A stretch of DNA of 40,091 bases from Alphaproteobacteria bacterium (GTDB lineage Bacteria > Pseudomonadota > Alphaproteobacteria > Elsterales > Elsteraceae). The translations under genes and the position numbers were made by a program. The notes under the pieces were generated by a model. It searched no databases. It was given only the letters and a program-made list of their open reading frames with translations, and was not told where the DNA came from. The stretch lies in NCBI GenBank assembly GCA_004292755.1, contig RDXE01000058.1, positions 1 through 40,091 of the forward strand. The letters are read 5' to 3'. This document shows positions 1 through 9,609 of this stretch, piece after piece (positions within the stretch are counted from its first letter, which is position 1; every line of letters starts with the position of its first letter).

Positions 1-51
1 GGCTGAGGTAGTTATATCGCCGTCCTTTTGCTTGCCTTGGGCTGCGGGACC

Positions 52-2712
52 ATGAAGACGGCTGCCGATATCCGCTCCACCTTCCTCGACTTCTTCGGGC
101 GCAATGGGCATGAGGTGGTTGCCTCAAGCCCATTGGTGCCGCGCAACGACCCGACCCTGATGTTCACCACTGCCGGCATGGTGCAGTTCAAGAACATCTT
201 CACGGGGATGGAGACTCGCAGCTATCGCCGAGCCGCCACGGCGCAGAAGTGTGTGCGTGCCGGTGGCAAGCACAATGACCTGGAGAATGTTGGCTATACC
301 GCCCGGCATCACACATTCTTTGAAATGCTGGGCAACTTCTCCTTCGGTGACTACTTTAAAGAAACAGCTATTGATCTGGCCTGGACGCTGATCACGCGGG
401 AGTATGGCCTGCCGAAGGATCGCTTGCTGGTCACGGTCTATCATGATGACGACGAGGCCGCTGACCTGTGGCGGCGGATTGCCGGTCTGCCGGACGAGCG
501 GATCATCCGCATCGCGACATCTGACAACTTCTGGTCCATGGGCGATACCGGGCCGTGTGGCCCGTGTTCCGAGATTTTCTTCGACCATGGGCCCAAGGTT
601 GCCGGAGGGCCGCCGGGCAGTGACGACGCCGATGGTGATCGTTTCATCGAAATCTGGAATCTGGTGTTCATGCAGTTTGAGCAGCGTGGTCCCGGTGACC
701 GGGTGGCGCTGCCGAAGCCGTCGATTGACACGGGCATGGGGCTCGAACGGCTGTCCGCCATCCTGCAAGGCCAGCATGATAACTATGATGTTGATCTGCT
801 GCGCCGCTTGATCGAGGCCTCGGCACAGGCCTCGGGTGTGGAGGCCGATGGGCCGCACCGGGTGTCGCATCGGGTGATCGCCGACCATTTGCGCTCGTCG
901 GCATTCCTAATCGCCGATGGCGTGTTGCCCTCCAATGAGGGACGCGGCTATGTGCTGCGCCGGATTATGCGCCGGGCGATGCGCCATGCCCACATCCTGG
1001 GCTGCCGCGATCCATTGCTGTGGCGCCTGGTCCCAACGCTGGTGAAGGCCATGGGGGAGGCCTATCCTGAGCTGGTGCGGGCGCAAACCCTGATCACGGA
1101 GACGCTGTCGCTGGAGGAAACCCGGTTCAAGATCACATTGGATCGCGGTTTGAAGCTGTTGGACGACGAACTCGGGCGCCTGCCGGAGGCAGCCCCGTTG
1201 TCCGGTCGCTTTGCCTTCACCTTGTATGATTCCTATGGCTTCCCGCTTGACCTGACGGCCGACGTACTGCGCAGCCGCGGCCGCACGGTTGAGCAGGAGG
1301 GGTTTGACGCCGCCATGGCCGAGCAGCGGGCGAAGGCGCGCGCGGCCTGGGCTGGCTCCGGCGAAGCAGCGACCGGGGCGGTGTGGTTCGCCATTCGCGA
1401 ACGCACCGGCGCTACCGAGTTCCTGGGCTATGACACGCTGATCGCCGAAGGCCAAGTCGCCGCCGTACTGGTGGGCGGTGCCGAAGTGGCCGAGGCCGGT
1501 GCGGGGACAGAGATTGAGCTTTTGGCCAATCAGACCCCGTTCTATGGCGAGTCCGGTGGTCAGATGGGCGATGCTGGTCGCATCGTCACCGCCACGGGTG
1601 CTGTTGTCACAGTGCGCGACACGGCCAAACTGCTGGGCGACCTGCATGTGCACCGCGGTGTGATTGACAGCGGCGTGGTGCGGGTTGGCGACGCGGCTGA
1701 GTTCCAGGTGGATGGAGCGCGTCGTGGAGCGCTGCGGGCCAATCACTCCGCCACCCACCTGCTGCATGAAGCATTGCGCCGCACCCTGGGCGAGCATGTC
1801 ACGCAGAAGGGCTCCTTGGTCGCACCAGACCGGCTGCGCTTTGACATCAGCCACCCGAAGCCGATCACAGCCGAAGAGTTGGCGGCTGTCGAGTCCGAGG
1901 TGAACCGACGGATTCGCATCAACTCCGGCGTCTCAACGCGTTTGATGCAGCCCGACGAAGCGATTGCCGCCGGAGCGATGGCGTTGTTCGGTGAGAAGTA
2001 TGGCGATGAGGTGCGCGTCGTTGCGATGGGCGGCGATGAGGATACGGGCGAAGCGCGGTTCTCCGTCGAACTGTGCGGTGGCACCCATGTGCGCCGCACC
2101 GGTGACATCGGCTTGTTCCGCATCGTGGCGGAGAGTGCAGTCTCGGCTGGCGTCCGCCGGATTGAGGCTGTCACCGGTGTCGGGGCGCTGTCGCACATTG
2201 ACCGGGAGGCCCAGGTGCTGCGGGAAGCAGCCACTGTGCTGAAGGCGCCGGTGCCGGAATTGCCGACCCGCATCCAGCAGGTGCTGGACGATCGCCGTCG
2301 GTTGGAGCGTGAAGTCGTCGATTTGCGCAAGCGTCTGGCCTCCGGCGATGGTGCCAGCGGCAGCGAAAGCGTGGTGATTGGTGGCGTTCAGACCATCGCC
2401 AAGCGGCTGGATGGCGTCCCTGCCCGAGAGCTGAAGGGCATGGTTGACGCCATGAAGCAGCAACTGGGCTCGGGCGTGGTGATGCTGGCAGCGGTGGACG
2501 AGGGGCGGGTCTCCTTGGTGGTGGGTGTCACGGCCGACCTCGTGCCCGGCGTGGATGCCGTTGCGTTGGTGCGGGCAGGCGCAGAAGCAGTCGGGGGCAA
2601 GGGTGGCGGTGGCAGGCCCGATCTGGCCCAGGCTGGCGGCCCGGACGCTACCCAGGTTGACGCGGCCCTGGCTGCGATGACCGCGGTGTTGGCAGCCCGG
2701 GCGGCCGCATGA
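52..2712 (+). CDS. alaS: Alanyl-tRNA synthetase
   Basis: Class II aminoacyl-tRNA synthetase that charges tRNA-Ala in the cytoplasm. The 886-residue product has the family's usual length and all four parts: an N-terminal catalytic domain opening with [15 protein letters not shown] and containing DTGMGLERL, an editing domain with zinc ligands HSATH (H565, H569) and CGGTH (C675, H679), a heptad-rich linker near residues 745-770, and a C-Ala domain ending with the glycine-rich [17 protein letters not shown] start it at the ATG at 52 because the family begins exactly there; an in-frame TTG at 28 would add eight residues unlike the family. The stop overlaps the next gene's start (ATGA). In many alphaproteobacteria alaS follows recA, but too little upstream sequence is present to test that. 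Identification is firm. Confidence 0.97.
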   Translation: MKTAADIRSTFLDFFGRNGHEVVASSPLVPRNDPTLMFTTAGMVQFKNIFTGMETRSYRRAATAQKCVRAGGKHNDLENVGYTARHHTFFEMLGNFSFGDYFKETAIDLAWTLITREYGLPKDRLLVTVYHDDDEAADLWRRIAGLPDERIIRIATSDNFWSMGDTGPCGPCSEIFFDHGPKVAGGPPGSDDADGDRFIEIWNLVFMQFEQRGPGDRVALPKPSIDTGMGLERLSAILQGQHDNYDVDLLRRLIEASAQASGVEADGPHRVSHRVIADHLRSSAFLIADGVLPSNEGRGYVLRRIMRRAMRHAHILGCRDPLLWRLVPTLVKAMGEAYPELVRAQTLITETLSLEETRFKITLDRGLKLLDDELGRLPEAAPLSGRFAFTLYDSYGFPLDLTADVLRSRGRTVEQEGFDAAMAEQRAKARAAWAGSGEAATGAVWFAIRERTGATEFLGYDTLIAEGQVAAVLVGGAEVAEAGAGTEIELLANQTPFYGESGGQMGDAGRIVTATGAVVTVRDTAKLLGDLHVHRGVIDSGVVRVGDAAEFQVDGARRGALRANHSATHLLHEALRRTLGEHVTQKGSLVAPDRLRFDISHPKPITAEELAAVESEVNRRIRINSGVSTRLMQPDEAIAAGAMALFGEKYGDEVRVVAMGGDEDTGEARFSVELCGGTHVRRTGDIGLFRIVAESAVSAGVRRIEAVTGVGALSHIDREAQVLREAATVLKAPVPELPTRIQQVLDDRRRLEREVVDLRKRLASGDGASGSESVVIGGVQTIAKRLDGVPARELKGMVDAMKQQLGSGVVMLAAVDEGRVSLVVGVTADLVPGVDAVALVRAGAEAVGGKGGGGRPDLAQAGGPDATQVDAALAAMTAVLAARAAA

Positions 2713-4556
2713 CCAGCGGGCGCCGAGGCTCCGCTGCTGACCGCGGCGGCGCTTTATGGCGCCAACTGGACGCACGGCGTGTCTGGCGGCAACAAGGGCC
2801 TGCTGCGGCACTGCCATTGCTGCAGGCGGCCCATGATGAGGCTCCTGACGACGCTGCCCTGGCGGGGGATCTGGCCGAAGCGCTGGTCGCCCTCGAACGG
2901 CCAGCCGAGGCCTTGGCGGTGTTGCCGGTCCTGCCCAGCACGGCCCTTCGTCGCGCCCGTCTTGCCGCGACGCTGGATCGGGGGGCAGAGGCCGGAGCCA
3001 TCTTCCAAGGTATCGCAGGCCTGCCTCAGCTGGCCGTTGATGATCGCTGCCTCGCGGCATGGTGCTTGATTGAAGCCGGCGCTGTGGACGAGGGTCTTGC
3101 CCTGGCAGAGGGTATTCAGCCGCTGCTGGATGGGACTGCCCGCCTTGGTTTGCTCAAGAATGTTGTTCGGGCCTTGCAGCGCGTCGGTGCCTGGTCAACC
3201 GTGCTGGAGCGCACAGGGGCGGGTGAGCCAGCGCACAGCGCCGACTTGATGCATGCTCGGGTCACCGCGCTCCTGATGGTTGGCCGGATCGCGGACGCTG
3301 TCGCAGTCCATGAAGCAGCGGTGGACGACTGCGTCCAAGGCCTGACCCAACAGCTTGGCAGCAATCCGTCTGCGGCTGTGGTGCTGGAGTCGCTGCTGGC
3401 CACGGCCGATGCTTTTGCCGAGGCACGGGCGGTCTATCACCAACATGTGGCAGGCACACCGGAGGCTTTGGCCCAGCGGCATCTGCGCTTTGAGTTTGAC
3501 ACAGCCGTGCGGGATGGCTCGGTTCGCACTGCGGATGCCGATGCCTATCACGCGCTCTGCCGCCCAGCGCCCACCAATCGGTACCCGCTGGTGCTGATTT
3601 CGGCGGTGCGCGACGAGTGCGATGTCATCGAGGGGATGCTGACCTGGCATTTCGCTCAAGGGATTGACGCAGCTGTGGTGATCGACAACGGCTCCGTCGA
3701 CGGTACGCGCGCGCGATTGGCTGCCCTGGCAGCACGCTGGCCAATCATCGTGCTGGATCAACCCGCTGGGCGATACGATCAGTCTCGCTGGCTCACACGG
3801 GCGGCGCGCTTGGCTCAGCGTCTGTTGGGCGCAGAGTGGATCATTCCCGCCGATGCCGATGAGCTTTGGGTGCCGGCCGAGGGTGATCTGCGCCACGCGT
3901 TGGCTGGGCTGATCGCGGCTTGGCCGCAGGCGAACCAGTTTCAGCTTGGCACGGCGCTGGTGGTGCCAGATCGCGCCCGTGGTATGGCAGCGGGGTTCGC
4001 ACCTCTGGCCGAGACCCGTGTTCTGCGGCGGCCTTTGCGGGATATCGGCTACCGCTATGCCGAACCAGAGCGTCTGTTGCAGCCCTATCTGACCCAGTGG
4101 CGCAAATGCTGGTTTCGCGCCGATGCACTGCGCTTGATCGCCATGGGCAATCATCACGGTCTGATGCAAAGCCCCAGCCTCGGCTATGGGGCAGAGGTGA
4201 CGTGTTTTCACTACCACACCCGTGGTTTTGCACATTTGCTGGCGAAAGCCCGGCGCGATCAAATCGCCGCGCACAACAGCGATGCCCACGCCCGCAGTGC
4301 AATTGGTGGGGCTCTGGCAGGTTTTGCCGCCGTTGCCGAAGCAGCAGCGCATGATGTTTATCATCGCCGGACTTGGCCAAACCCAGTGTTTGAGTGGTTT
4401 GCTGCGGCAGGACGATTGGTTGAGGAGTCACGCGTCGCAGTGCTGTTGGCTCAACCACCCGTGCTGGAGCATTTGGCTCCATTGCCGCCTGATCTGGTGG
4501 CTGATGCACCTGAAATCTTGGCGTTGATTGACGCGTTGCTGCCGGAGCTGGTCTAG
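2709..4556 (+). CDS. TPR-containing glycosyltransferase family 2-like protein
   Basis: The 615-residue protein has two parts. Residues about 15-270 are alanine/leucine-rich helical pairs of TPR type. From about residue 293 there is a GT-A-like fold: the opening strand [20 protein letters not shown], then [11 protein letters not shown], and a metal-binding motif ADADELW near residue 382. This matches the Glyco_tranf_2_4 group of GT2 enzymes, which act on surface polysaccharides or glycoproteins. The donor and acceptor cannot be read from sequence. The start codon overlaps the alaS stop by 4 bases, so the two genes are translationally coupled, although no functional link is known. No signal peptide or membrane segment is visible, so it is probably cytoplasmic. 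Confidence 0.8.
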   Translation: MTSGRRGSAADRGGALWRQLDARRVWRQQGPAAALPLLQAAHDEAPDDAALAGDLAEALVALERPAEALAVLPVLPSTALRRARLAATLDRGAEAGAIFQGIAGLPQLAVDDRCLAAWCLIEAGAVDEGLALAEGIQPLLDGTARLGLLKNVVRALQRVGAWSTVLERTGAGEPAHSADLMHARVTALLMVGRIADAVAVHEAAVDDCVQGLTQQLGSNPSAAVVLESLLATADAFAEARAVYHQHVAGTPEALAQRHLRFEFDTAVRDGSVRTADADAYHALCRPAPTNRYPLVLISAVRDECDVIEGMLTWHFAQGIDAAVVIDNGSVDGTRARLAALAARWPIIVLDQPAGRYDQSRWLTRAARLAQRLLGAEWIIPADADELWVPAEGDLRHALAGLIAAWPQANQFQLGTALVVPDRARGMAAGFAPLAETRVLRRPLRDIGYRYAEPERLLQPYLTQWRKCWFRADALRLIAMGNHHGLMQSPSLGYGAEVTCFHYHTRGFAHLLAKARRDQIAAHNSDAHARSAIGGALAGFAAVAEAAAHDVYHRRTWPNPVFEWFAAAGRLVEESRVAVLLAQPPVLEHLAPLPPDLVADAPEILALIDALLPELV

Positions 4557-4575
4557 TGTCCGCTGCGACCGAAGC

Positions 4576-4600
4576 GCACGGACGGTCTAGACTGTCGTGC
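4576..4600 (+). terminator. Imperfect stem-loop after the glycosyltransferase gene
   Basis: An inverted repeat lies 20 bases beyond the glycosyltransferase stop. GCACG pairs with CGTGC, followed by AC with GT, a G-T wobble and GT with AC, leaving a CTAG loop and one bulged G. There is no T-tract, so it could be a weak terminator or a structured leader of the next gene. Confidence 0.35.
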
Positions 4601-4701
4601 TTGGTATAGCCGCAGCAAAACTAGGGCCATAGACTCATCTCCGAGAGTTGGCGGTGCGCCGGACGCACATCGCCAGCCAAAGCCTGAGGTGGGAGAGTGG
4701 C

Positions 4702-5454
4702 GTGGTTCGGCATCCGTTGGAATTGTCCCAGGATGAGGCACTGGTCGATCAAGCGACGGGCTTTGACGCAGCGGTGCAGCGCTTGCGGGTCGGGGGCGTC
4801 GTGGTGCTACGCCGGGTGCTCAGCTCCGAGATTGTTGCAGCCCTGGGGGCAGCAGCCGACCGTAAGTTCGACGTGATGACAGAGGCGGCGGCGGCAGGGA
4901 CGATTGACCCACAAGATCGGGTCTATCTGGATCAGCATGCTATCGCGGTTGATGGGGTCAGTGCGGGGGGTGTGGATTGCCGCAAGTGGCTTGAGTCAGT
5001 GTTTTCGCCGATCGCCGCCAAGATCCTGGGTCACGCGGTGACTAGCCATATGTTCAGCTTCTTTCGCCGGGTTGAACCAACCGACACCGAAGACGGGCTT
5101 GGCCTAAGTCTGCCCTGGCATCAGGATCAAACGATCCTCCAGGCACCCTTGGTCAATCTCTGGGTTCCATTCGGTGCGTGCGGGCGCGAGGCTCCGGGAT
5201 TGGAACTGGTGACCCGCCGTCTGGAAGACCGCGTGCCAACGGAGACCACCGGCGCCAATGTCTACTCGCGCGGCGGGCTGTCGATTGCCAGCGCAACGGT
5301 GCAGCAGCGCTTTGCGGACACGCTGTGGTGCCCAGAGTTTGCGGTTGGTGATGCGATGCTGTTCTTGGGCAGCACGGTTCATCGCACGTCGGTGCTGCCG
5401 GGCATGACCAAACGGCGCACCAGTGTGGATTTCCGGTTTGTCACCGCCGCCTGA
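4702..5454 (+). CDS. Phytanoyl-CoA dioxygenase (PhyH) family oxygenase
   Basis: A non-haem Fe(II)/2-oxoglutarate oxygenase of about 250 residues. The 2-His-1-carboxylate triad is visible: H-x-D in LPWHQDQT near residues 139-141 and a distal histidine in GSTVHRTSVLPGMTKRRTSVDFRF near residue 226, followed by arginines that usually bind 2-oxoglutarate. The N-terminal line FDAAVQRLRVGGVVVLRRVLSSEIVAALGAA is typical of PhyH. The GTG at 4702 is chosen because GGTGGGAG lies about six bases upstream; a TTG at 4648 would add 18 residues with no good ribosome site. Bacterial members hydroxylate very diverse small molecules, so the substrate is unknown. It follows the glycosyltransferase gene on the same strand but is separated by about 145 bases and a stem-loop, so it may have its own promoter. 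Confidence 0.8.
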   Translation: MVRHPLELSQDEALVDQATGFDAAVQRLRVGGVVVLRRVLSSEIVAALGAAADRKFDVMTEAAAAGTIDPQDRVYLDQHAIAVDGVSAGGVDCRKWLESVFSPIAAKILGHAVTSHMFSFFRRVEPTDTEDGLGLSLPWHQDQTILQAPLVNLWVPFGACGREAPGLELVTRRLEDRVPTETTGANVYSRGGLSIASATVQQRFADTLWCPEFAVGDAMLFLGSTVHRTSVLPGMTKRRTSVDFRFVTAA

Positions 5455-5459
5455 GCCGG

Positions 5460-7010
5460 TCAGATGCCTGCTGCCTCCTCCACGCCCATGGCCTGCGGGC
5501 GATCCGGTAGCGTGTCAGCCGTGGTGATACCGAGGGAGAGAAACTGCGCCCCGGCGCGCACGGCCTGTCGGCGCAGGTCGGGATCGGTAACACCGCCAAC
5601 ATAGATGATCAGCCGTCGCTGGCGGGCCTCGGCAAGCCCCTCCAGCAGCTTGCGCGGCTCCAAGGACGCGGCCTGCACCAACAGCGCCCCCAGCTTGAGG
5701 TCCATCGCGCGCTTGATACTGGTCAAGGATAGGTCGGCTGTGAACACGGGCTGCAGCCCGGCGCGCTTCAGCATCGCTGCGACCTCGGTCAACGCGGTGT
5801 CGCCAATCTCGCTGATCGGCTGGTGCGCCCAGAACCGCCCGAGTCGACGCATGGGCTCCGGCACCAGAGCCCAGAGGTCGAAGTATGCCTCGCGATCCGC
5901 CCGACGCAGCAGGGTGGGATAGGCAACGGGCAGCAGGAAAAAACACCGCGCCCCAACGGCAAAGCGCGGCATCAAGCTGAAGCAGCCCTGCATCATAACA
6001 TTGATGTCCAGAGCGGCTTGTGCGTTCAGCCTGTCTGCATGGGCCAGCAGGGCAGGCCAGTCCCAGCGATGCTCGCCCCGCTGGCGGGTTGGCACAAACG
6101 CGTGGGTGGACACCACATCCCGCCCGGCCTGCCACCATCGCCGCAGCCGCACCTCCACATCATCGAACTCGGTCGCCTTGCGGCCCATCGCGCTGTAGCG
6201 CGCCAGCAACTCCTCGCGGGTTTGCGTGGGATTGAAGCTCACCTCGTTCTGCGGCTGGTCTGACGTGGTGCCAAAGTCGCCAATCGGCAGCGGTCGGGTG
6301 TCACTGCGCCCCCAGTCCGTTGGGCTCGGCTCCGGCTCTGTGCCGACAGCTTCGGTGTTGACGATCAGCCGCGGCTCCGGCGGCTCCGGGCGATTGGCTG
6401 CCGGGTCGGCGCCAGCCAGACCGGCGGCTAGCCGATGGCGCCACCAGCGCACGGTCTCCTTCGGGGCAAGCCGAATCGGGGGCGCCTCGGCTCCATTCAG
6501 CACCGCAAGCAAGGCCGCAGGGTCGAGATCGAAGGTCGGGATGTCGGTCTCGGTATCACCCAGCAAGAATCGGCGGATGTCTTCAAAGACAGCGGCGCAC
6601 ATGAGGTCGACAGTCTCGACGCTCAAGCCGGGCTGGGTGAACAGCACGATGATGCCATGCTCGCCATGGGCGACGGAGATGTCGTTGCCATTGCTTTCAC
6701 GCCGGACCACGCTTTCGGCCATCAGCTCGATCTTCGGCCAGACGTCGGGCCAGCGCTCTCCGATGACGTCGCGAATCGGCTTCAGGCTGATGTAGCGAGC
6801 AATGCCCTCGGACATTGTGCCGGGGCCATTCATTGCGGCAAGCCGCTCGCGCAGTTCATTGACACGGCGCTGGCGCACGGCTGACCGCTCCGCCATCACC
6901 TCGGCGCGGAGGATGCCGGTGCCGCGTCCTGGTGGCGCGCTGATGCCGGGTACTGGATCGTCCCCGAACAAGGCCTTCAGGCGCTTCATCTGCTCGTCGA
7001 GAAAGCCCAT
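5460..7010 (-). CDS. Unknown protein, possibly a degenerate GGDEF/EAL-like regulator
   Basis: I do not recognise a named family with certainty. The 516-residue soluble protein has an N-terminal charged helix (MGFLDEQMKRLKALFGDD) and a domain at about 65-150 containing SVAHGEHGIIVLF and FEDIRRFLLGD, which reads like a GGDEF remnant without the GGDEF signature. A Pro/Glu-rich linker covers about 205-260. The C-terminal domain (about 280-500) has the rhythm of an EAL barrel, with DTALTEVAAMLKRAGLQPVF then LGALLVQAASL and LIIYVGGVTDPDLRRQAVRAGAQFLSLG, but none of the EAL catalytic acids. The domain reading is inference. It is divergent from the next unknown gene, with 92 bases between the two starts, and its 3' end nearly abuts the PhyH gene (convergent, 5 bases apart). 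Confidence 0.6.
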   Translation of the reverse strand: MGFLDEQMKRLKALFGDDPVPGISAPPGRGTGILRAEVMAERSAVRQRRVNELRERLAAMNGPGTMSEGIARYISLKPIRDVIGERWPDVWPKIELMAESVVRRESNGNDISVAHGEHGIIVLFTQPGLSVETVDLMCAAVFEDIRRFLLGDTETDIPTFDLDPAALLAVLNGAEAPPIRLAPKETVRWWRHRLAAGLAGADPAANRPEPPEPRLIVNTEAVGTEPEPSPTDWGRSDTRPLPIGDFGTTSDQPQNEVSFNPTQTREELLARYSAMGRKATEFDDVEVRLRRWWQAGRDVVSTHAFVPTRQRGEHRWDWPALLAHADRLNAQAALDINVMMQGCFSLMPRFAVGARCFFLLPVAYPTLLRRADREAYFDLWALVPEPMRRLGRFWAHQPISEIGDTALTEVAAMLKRAGLQPVFTADLSLTSIKRAMDLKLGALLVQAASLEPRKLLEGLAEARQRRLIIYVGGVTDPDLRRQAVRAGAQFLSLGITTADTLPDRPQAMGVEEAAGI

Positions 7011-7102
7011 GATGGAGTCCTAGCGAAAGAACCGTGTCCGTTGCTGCCGACCACACTCTGCCATTACACTCGGGTCATCAAAGGCGGGCCGGGCGTCCCA
7101 TC

Positions 7103-8818
7103 ATGGCGCGACAGGACGAGCGTTTCGAGATCCAGGTGTACCTGACTGACCATTGGGTCACCGAAACCTATGCCCGGACGGAGCAAGAGGCGCGGCGATC
7201 CGTCGGCGACTTGTTGACCAACACCGGCTTTGGCGGCGTTCGAATCCTGCGTGAGTACACGGCCCGCAATGGTGCCGACGCTGCGCAGGTCATCTTCACT
7301 CAAATGAAGGAACAGACCAAGGTCGACCGGATTGGCGCGTCGCCGATCGATTCTGCACCGATGTGCCGGTCCTCAGCTGATCTGTTGGGGGCGACCGGGC
7401 GGCAAACCTTTGGCCGGGTGTTGCGAGCTTATTTGGATCGCTTCGTCCTGACTCAAACCGAGGTGCTGTACAATCCCCGCGAGGCGAAGAAGGCGATGGA
7501 GGCTGACGGCCTTGCCATGGCCTGCGTGTCTAAGGTTGCAGCGCTGCAAGCCAAAGAGGCAGGGATAACACCGCAGCAGCGCTCCAACCAAATCTTCGAT
7601 CTGCTGAACGCCGCGCAGGAGCGTGCGCAAGCGGCAGCCTCCCGCCCAGGTCTGCCGACGCTAGAGGCCAATGCCCGCTTTGCGACGGTGCTGGCGAGCC
7701 TGAAGCGGGTGGCCAGCGCCGATGAAGGTGCCTTCCTGGCCATGGTTGTGCTGGCGCGTGACTTGAGTGCGACGCGCAGTTGGCTCGGCAAGTTGGAGCG
7801 GCTGTTGACCTTGATTGAGGGTGAGAGTGACGGCGATGCCGTGCGCTTGATCGATCAAGTGGTGGCCGACGTGCTTGGCTCTGTCGATGGGGTCCGCGAC
7901 CTGTTGGGCCGACAGCAGAATCTGGCCGGTGCGATATTGGCACTGGTCGACCTGCTGGACGGCAAGGTGGAAGCCAAGGGCGAAGACGCGCCCGAGGTGG
8001 CGCGCACCCTGGCCGCGCGGGTCAATGCCCCCGGTCTGGCTGAGACGCGCGCCGCTCTGTTAGAGGCAGCCTGCCGTCAGCTGCGCGGGCGCGGCGATTT
8101 GGTGCGCGGTGAGCGCGACCAGCAGATCCTCGCTTGGAAGCGCATCGGCCAGCGCTTGTTGCGCGCCACCAGCTTTCCTGGCGGGTCGCGGATGGCCGAA
8201 GCCCTGGTGCTGGGATACCTGCGCTTTCAGGAGCAGGGAGGGGACATCGGGCGCAAGGCGGTGATCGGCAACGCGCTGGCCGCGCTGGACTCACCCGCCG
8301 ACCGGGTGCGCATCGCAGCCTTACTGTGTGATACGGAGTTGGGCGATCAGTTCCCCGAGGCGGTTCGAGGCCGCATTGACGATATCCTGTGGCCGGCAAA
8401 GTCCATGAATGACTTGACGCCGGCCAGCCTTGCGCCGCCGGATCGCATGAAACAGGTGGCCGCGGCATGGCGGGCGGTCAAATCTGCCGAGCGGGTGCCG
8501 GATCGGAGCCGCGAGAAGTGGATGGAGATCATGGACCGCCTGCTGGCGGCCTTCATCGACCAAAGCCAGATTGTTGAGCGGTTGGATGATCATGCGGCGT
8601 CGTTGCGCATCCGCGCGACCCGATTGGTGCAGTTCTGCGCATCCGATGCCGTGACCGAGGGCAGGGCAGCCGATGTTGCGCGCCAGCGGGTGATCGGTCA
8701 CCTGCGTCAGCCCAACTTCGACCAGCATTTCGTTGCCGATCTGTCCGGCGATGCAGATCGCGCCAAGGCGTTGCGCGACTTCTACGCTTTGCTGCGCCGC
8801 GCCCGGTTTGAAGCGTAA
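7103..8818 (+). CDS. Conserved-looking helical protein of unknown function
   Basis: A 571-residue protein that I do not recognise. The first 70 residues (FEIQVYLTDHWVTETYARTEQEARRSVGDLLTN) look like a small alpha/beta module; nearly all the rest is amphipathic alpha-helix rich in Ala, Leu, Arg and Asp. No signal peptide, transmembrane segment, cysteine cluster or nucleotide-binding loop is visible. The ATG at 7103 is preferred because the protein-like composition starts there and the 23 residues before it look like noncoding sequence. It is divergent from the 516-residue unknown gene and converges on flgH, with a GC-rich stem-loop between. Position beside flagellar genes makes a motility or cell-cycle role possible, but nothing in the sequence proves it. 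Confidence 0.65.
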   Translation: MARQDERFEIQVYLTDHWVTETYARTEQEARRSVGDLLTNTGFGGVRILREYTARNGADAAQVIFTQMKEQTKVDRIGASPIDSAPMCRSSADLLGATGRQTFGRVLRAYLDRFVLTQTEVLYNPREAKKAMEADGLAMACVSKVAALQAKEAGITPQQRSNQIFDLLNAAQERAQAAASRPGLPTLEANARFATVLASLKRVASADEGAFLAMVVLARDLSATRSWLGKLERLLTLIEGESDGDAVRLIDQVVADVLGSVDGVRDLLGRQQNLAGAILALVDLLDGKVEAKGEDAPEVARTLAARVNAPGLAETRAALLEAACRQLRGRGDLVRGERDQQILAWKRIGQRLLRATSFPGGSRMAEALVLGYLRFQEQGGDIGRKAVIGNALAALDSPADRVRIAALLCDTELGDQFPEAVRGRIDDILWPAKSMNDLTPASLAPPDRMKQVAAAWRAVKSAERVPDRSREKWMEIMDRLLAAFIDQSQIVERLDDHAASLRIRATRLVQFCASDAVTEGRAADVARQRVIGHLRQPNFDQHFVADLSGDADRAKALRDFYALLRRARFEA

Positions 8819-8840
8819 CAAAAGGGGCTGGTAACGCAGC

Positions 8841-8859
8841 GGGGGGCGCTCTGCCCCCC
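8841..8859. terminator. GC-rich stem-loop between convergent genes
   Basis: GGGGGGC and GCCCCCC form a perfect 7-bp stem around a GCTCT loop, with an overlapping alternative outer pairing of GGGCTGG (8824-8831) with CCAGCCC. It lies between the 3' ends of the helical-protein gene and flgH and could stop transcription from both sides. No U-tract follows on either strand. Confidence 0.5.
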
Positions 8860-8871
8860 AGCCCTAACCCC

Positions 8872-9609
8872 TTAGAATGGCAGCAGGATGTCCAACAACT
8901 GGCTGCCGTAGCGCGGCTGCTGCACATCGGTGATCTGACCGCGGCCACCATAGCTGACTCGCGCTTCGGCGATCTGATCGTAGCGGATCGTATTCTGGTT
9001 CGAGATGTCCGTCGGTCGGATCACGCCCTGCAACTGCAGTTCGCGCAGCTCAAAGTTCAGGCGGGTCTCCTGACGACCGTGCAGCACCAAGTTGCCGTTC
9101 GGCAGCACCTGGGTGATCAGAGCAGCGAGGCGCAGATTGATCCGCTCCTGCCTGTCAACCCGACCGGTGCCGCGATTGTCCAACTGGCTTTCGAGATCAA
9201 CGATGGTGGGCAGCGAGTTACGACCGGGCAGGGCGCGCTCGATCGCACCTTGGAACCCGAACAGGCTGGTCAGGTTGTTGGTCTCGGCATTGGTGCGTCC
9301 ACGCCGGGTGTCGTTCTGCAAACGACCACGCTCATCAATGTCGATGATCACCGTCAGAATGTCGCCAACGCGGGAGGCGCGCTGGTCGCCCAGGAACGCA
9401 CGGGCACCGGGGCGCCACAGTGAGTTCGGCATCTTCTCTGCCACTTGCGGCGGCGGCATCGGCAGGTTGGTCGGTTGATACCCTGGCTGCGCTTGGGGAT
9501 TCTGGATCGGGCTCAAAGGTGGTGGTTCACCGATGGTGGCTAGCCGGTCGATCGCGCTGCACCCAGCCAACAGGCTGGCGCTCAGGGCGAGAAGAACGAG
9601 ACGCTTCAT
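8872..9609 (-). CDS. flgH: Flagellar basal-body L-ring lipoprotein FlgH
   Basis: Builds the outer-membrane L-ring bushing of the flagellar basal body. The 245-residue protein starts with a lipoprotein signal (MKRLVLLALSASLLAGCSAID; lipobox LAGC, acylated Cys at 16). It contains the family block NSLWRPGARAFLGDQRASRVGDILTVIIDIDE and the C-terminal run NGNLVLHGRQE, VIRPTDIS and SQLLDILLPF. The length is normal. The start ATG overlaps the flgA stop (ATGA on the minus strand), so the two are translationally coupled. It is the last gene of the flgF-flgG-flgA-flgH unit; flgI does not follow and must lie elsewhere. Confidence 0.96.
   Translation of the reverse strand: MKRLVLLALSASLLAGCSAIDRLATIGEPPPLSPIQNPQAQPGYQPTNLPMPPPQVAEKMPNSLWRPGARAFLGDQRASRVGDILTVIIDIDERGRLQNDTRRGRTNAETNNLTSLFGFQGAIERALPGRNSLPTIVDLESQLDNRGTGRVDRQERINLRLAALITQVLPNGNLVLHGRQETRLNFELRELQLQGVIRPTDISNQNTIRYDQIAEARVSYGGRGQITDVQQPRYGSQLLDILLPF

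Noticed and set aside
28-51. Earlier TTG start of alaS
   Set aside because: The extra residues do not match the family, whose N-terminus begins at the ATG at 52.
1933-3060. Antisense frame opposite the end of alaS and the start of the next gene
   Set aside because: It spans two well-supported genes and has no recognisable protein features or ribosome site.
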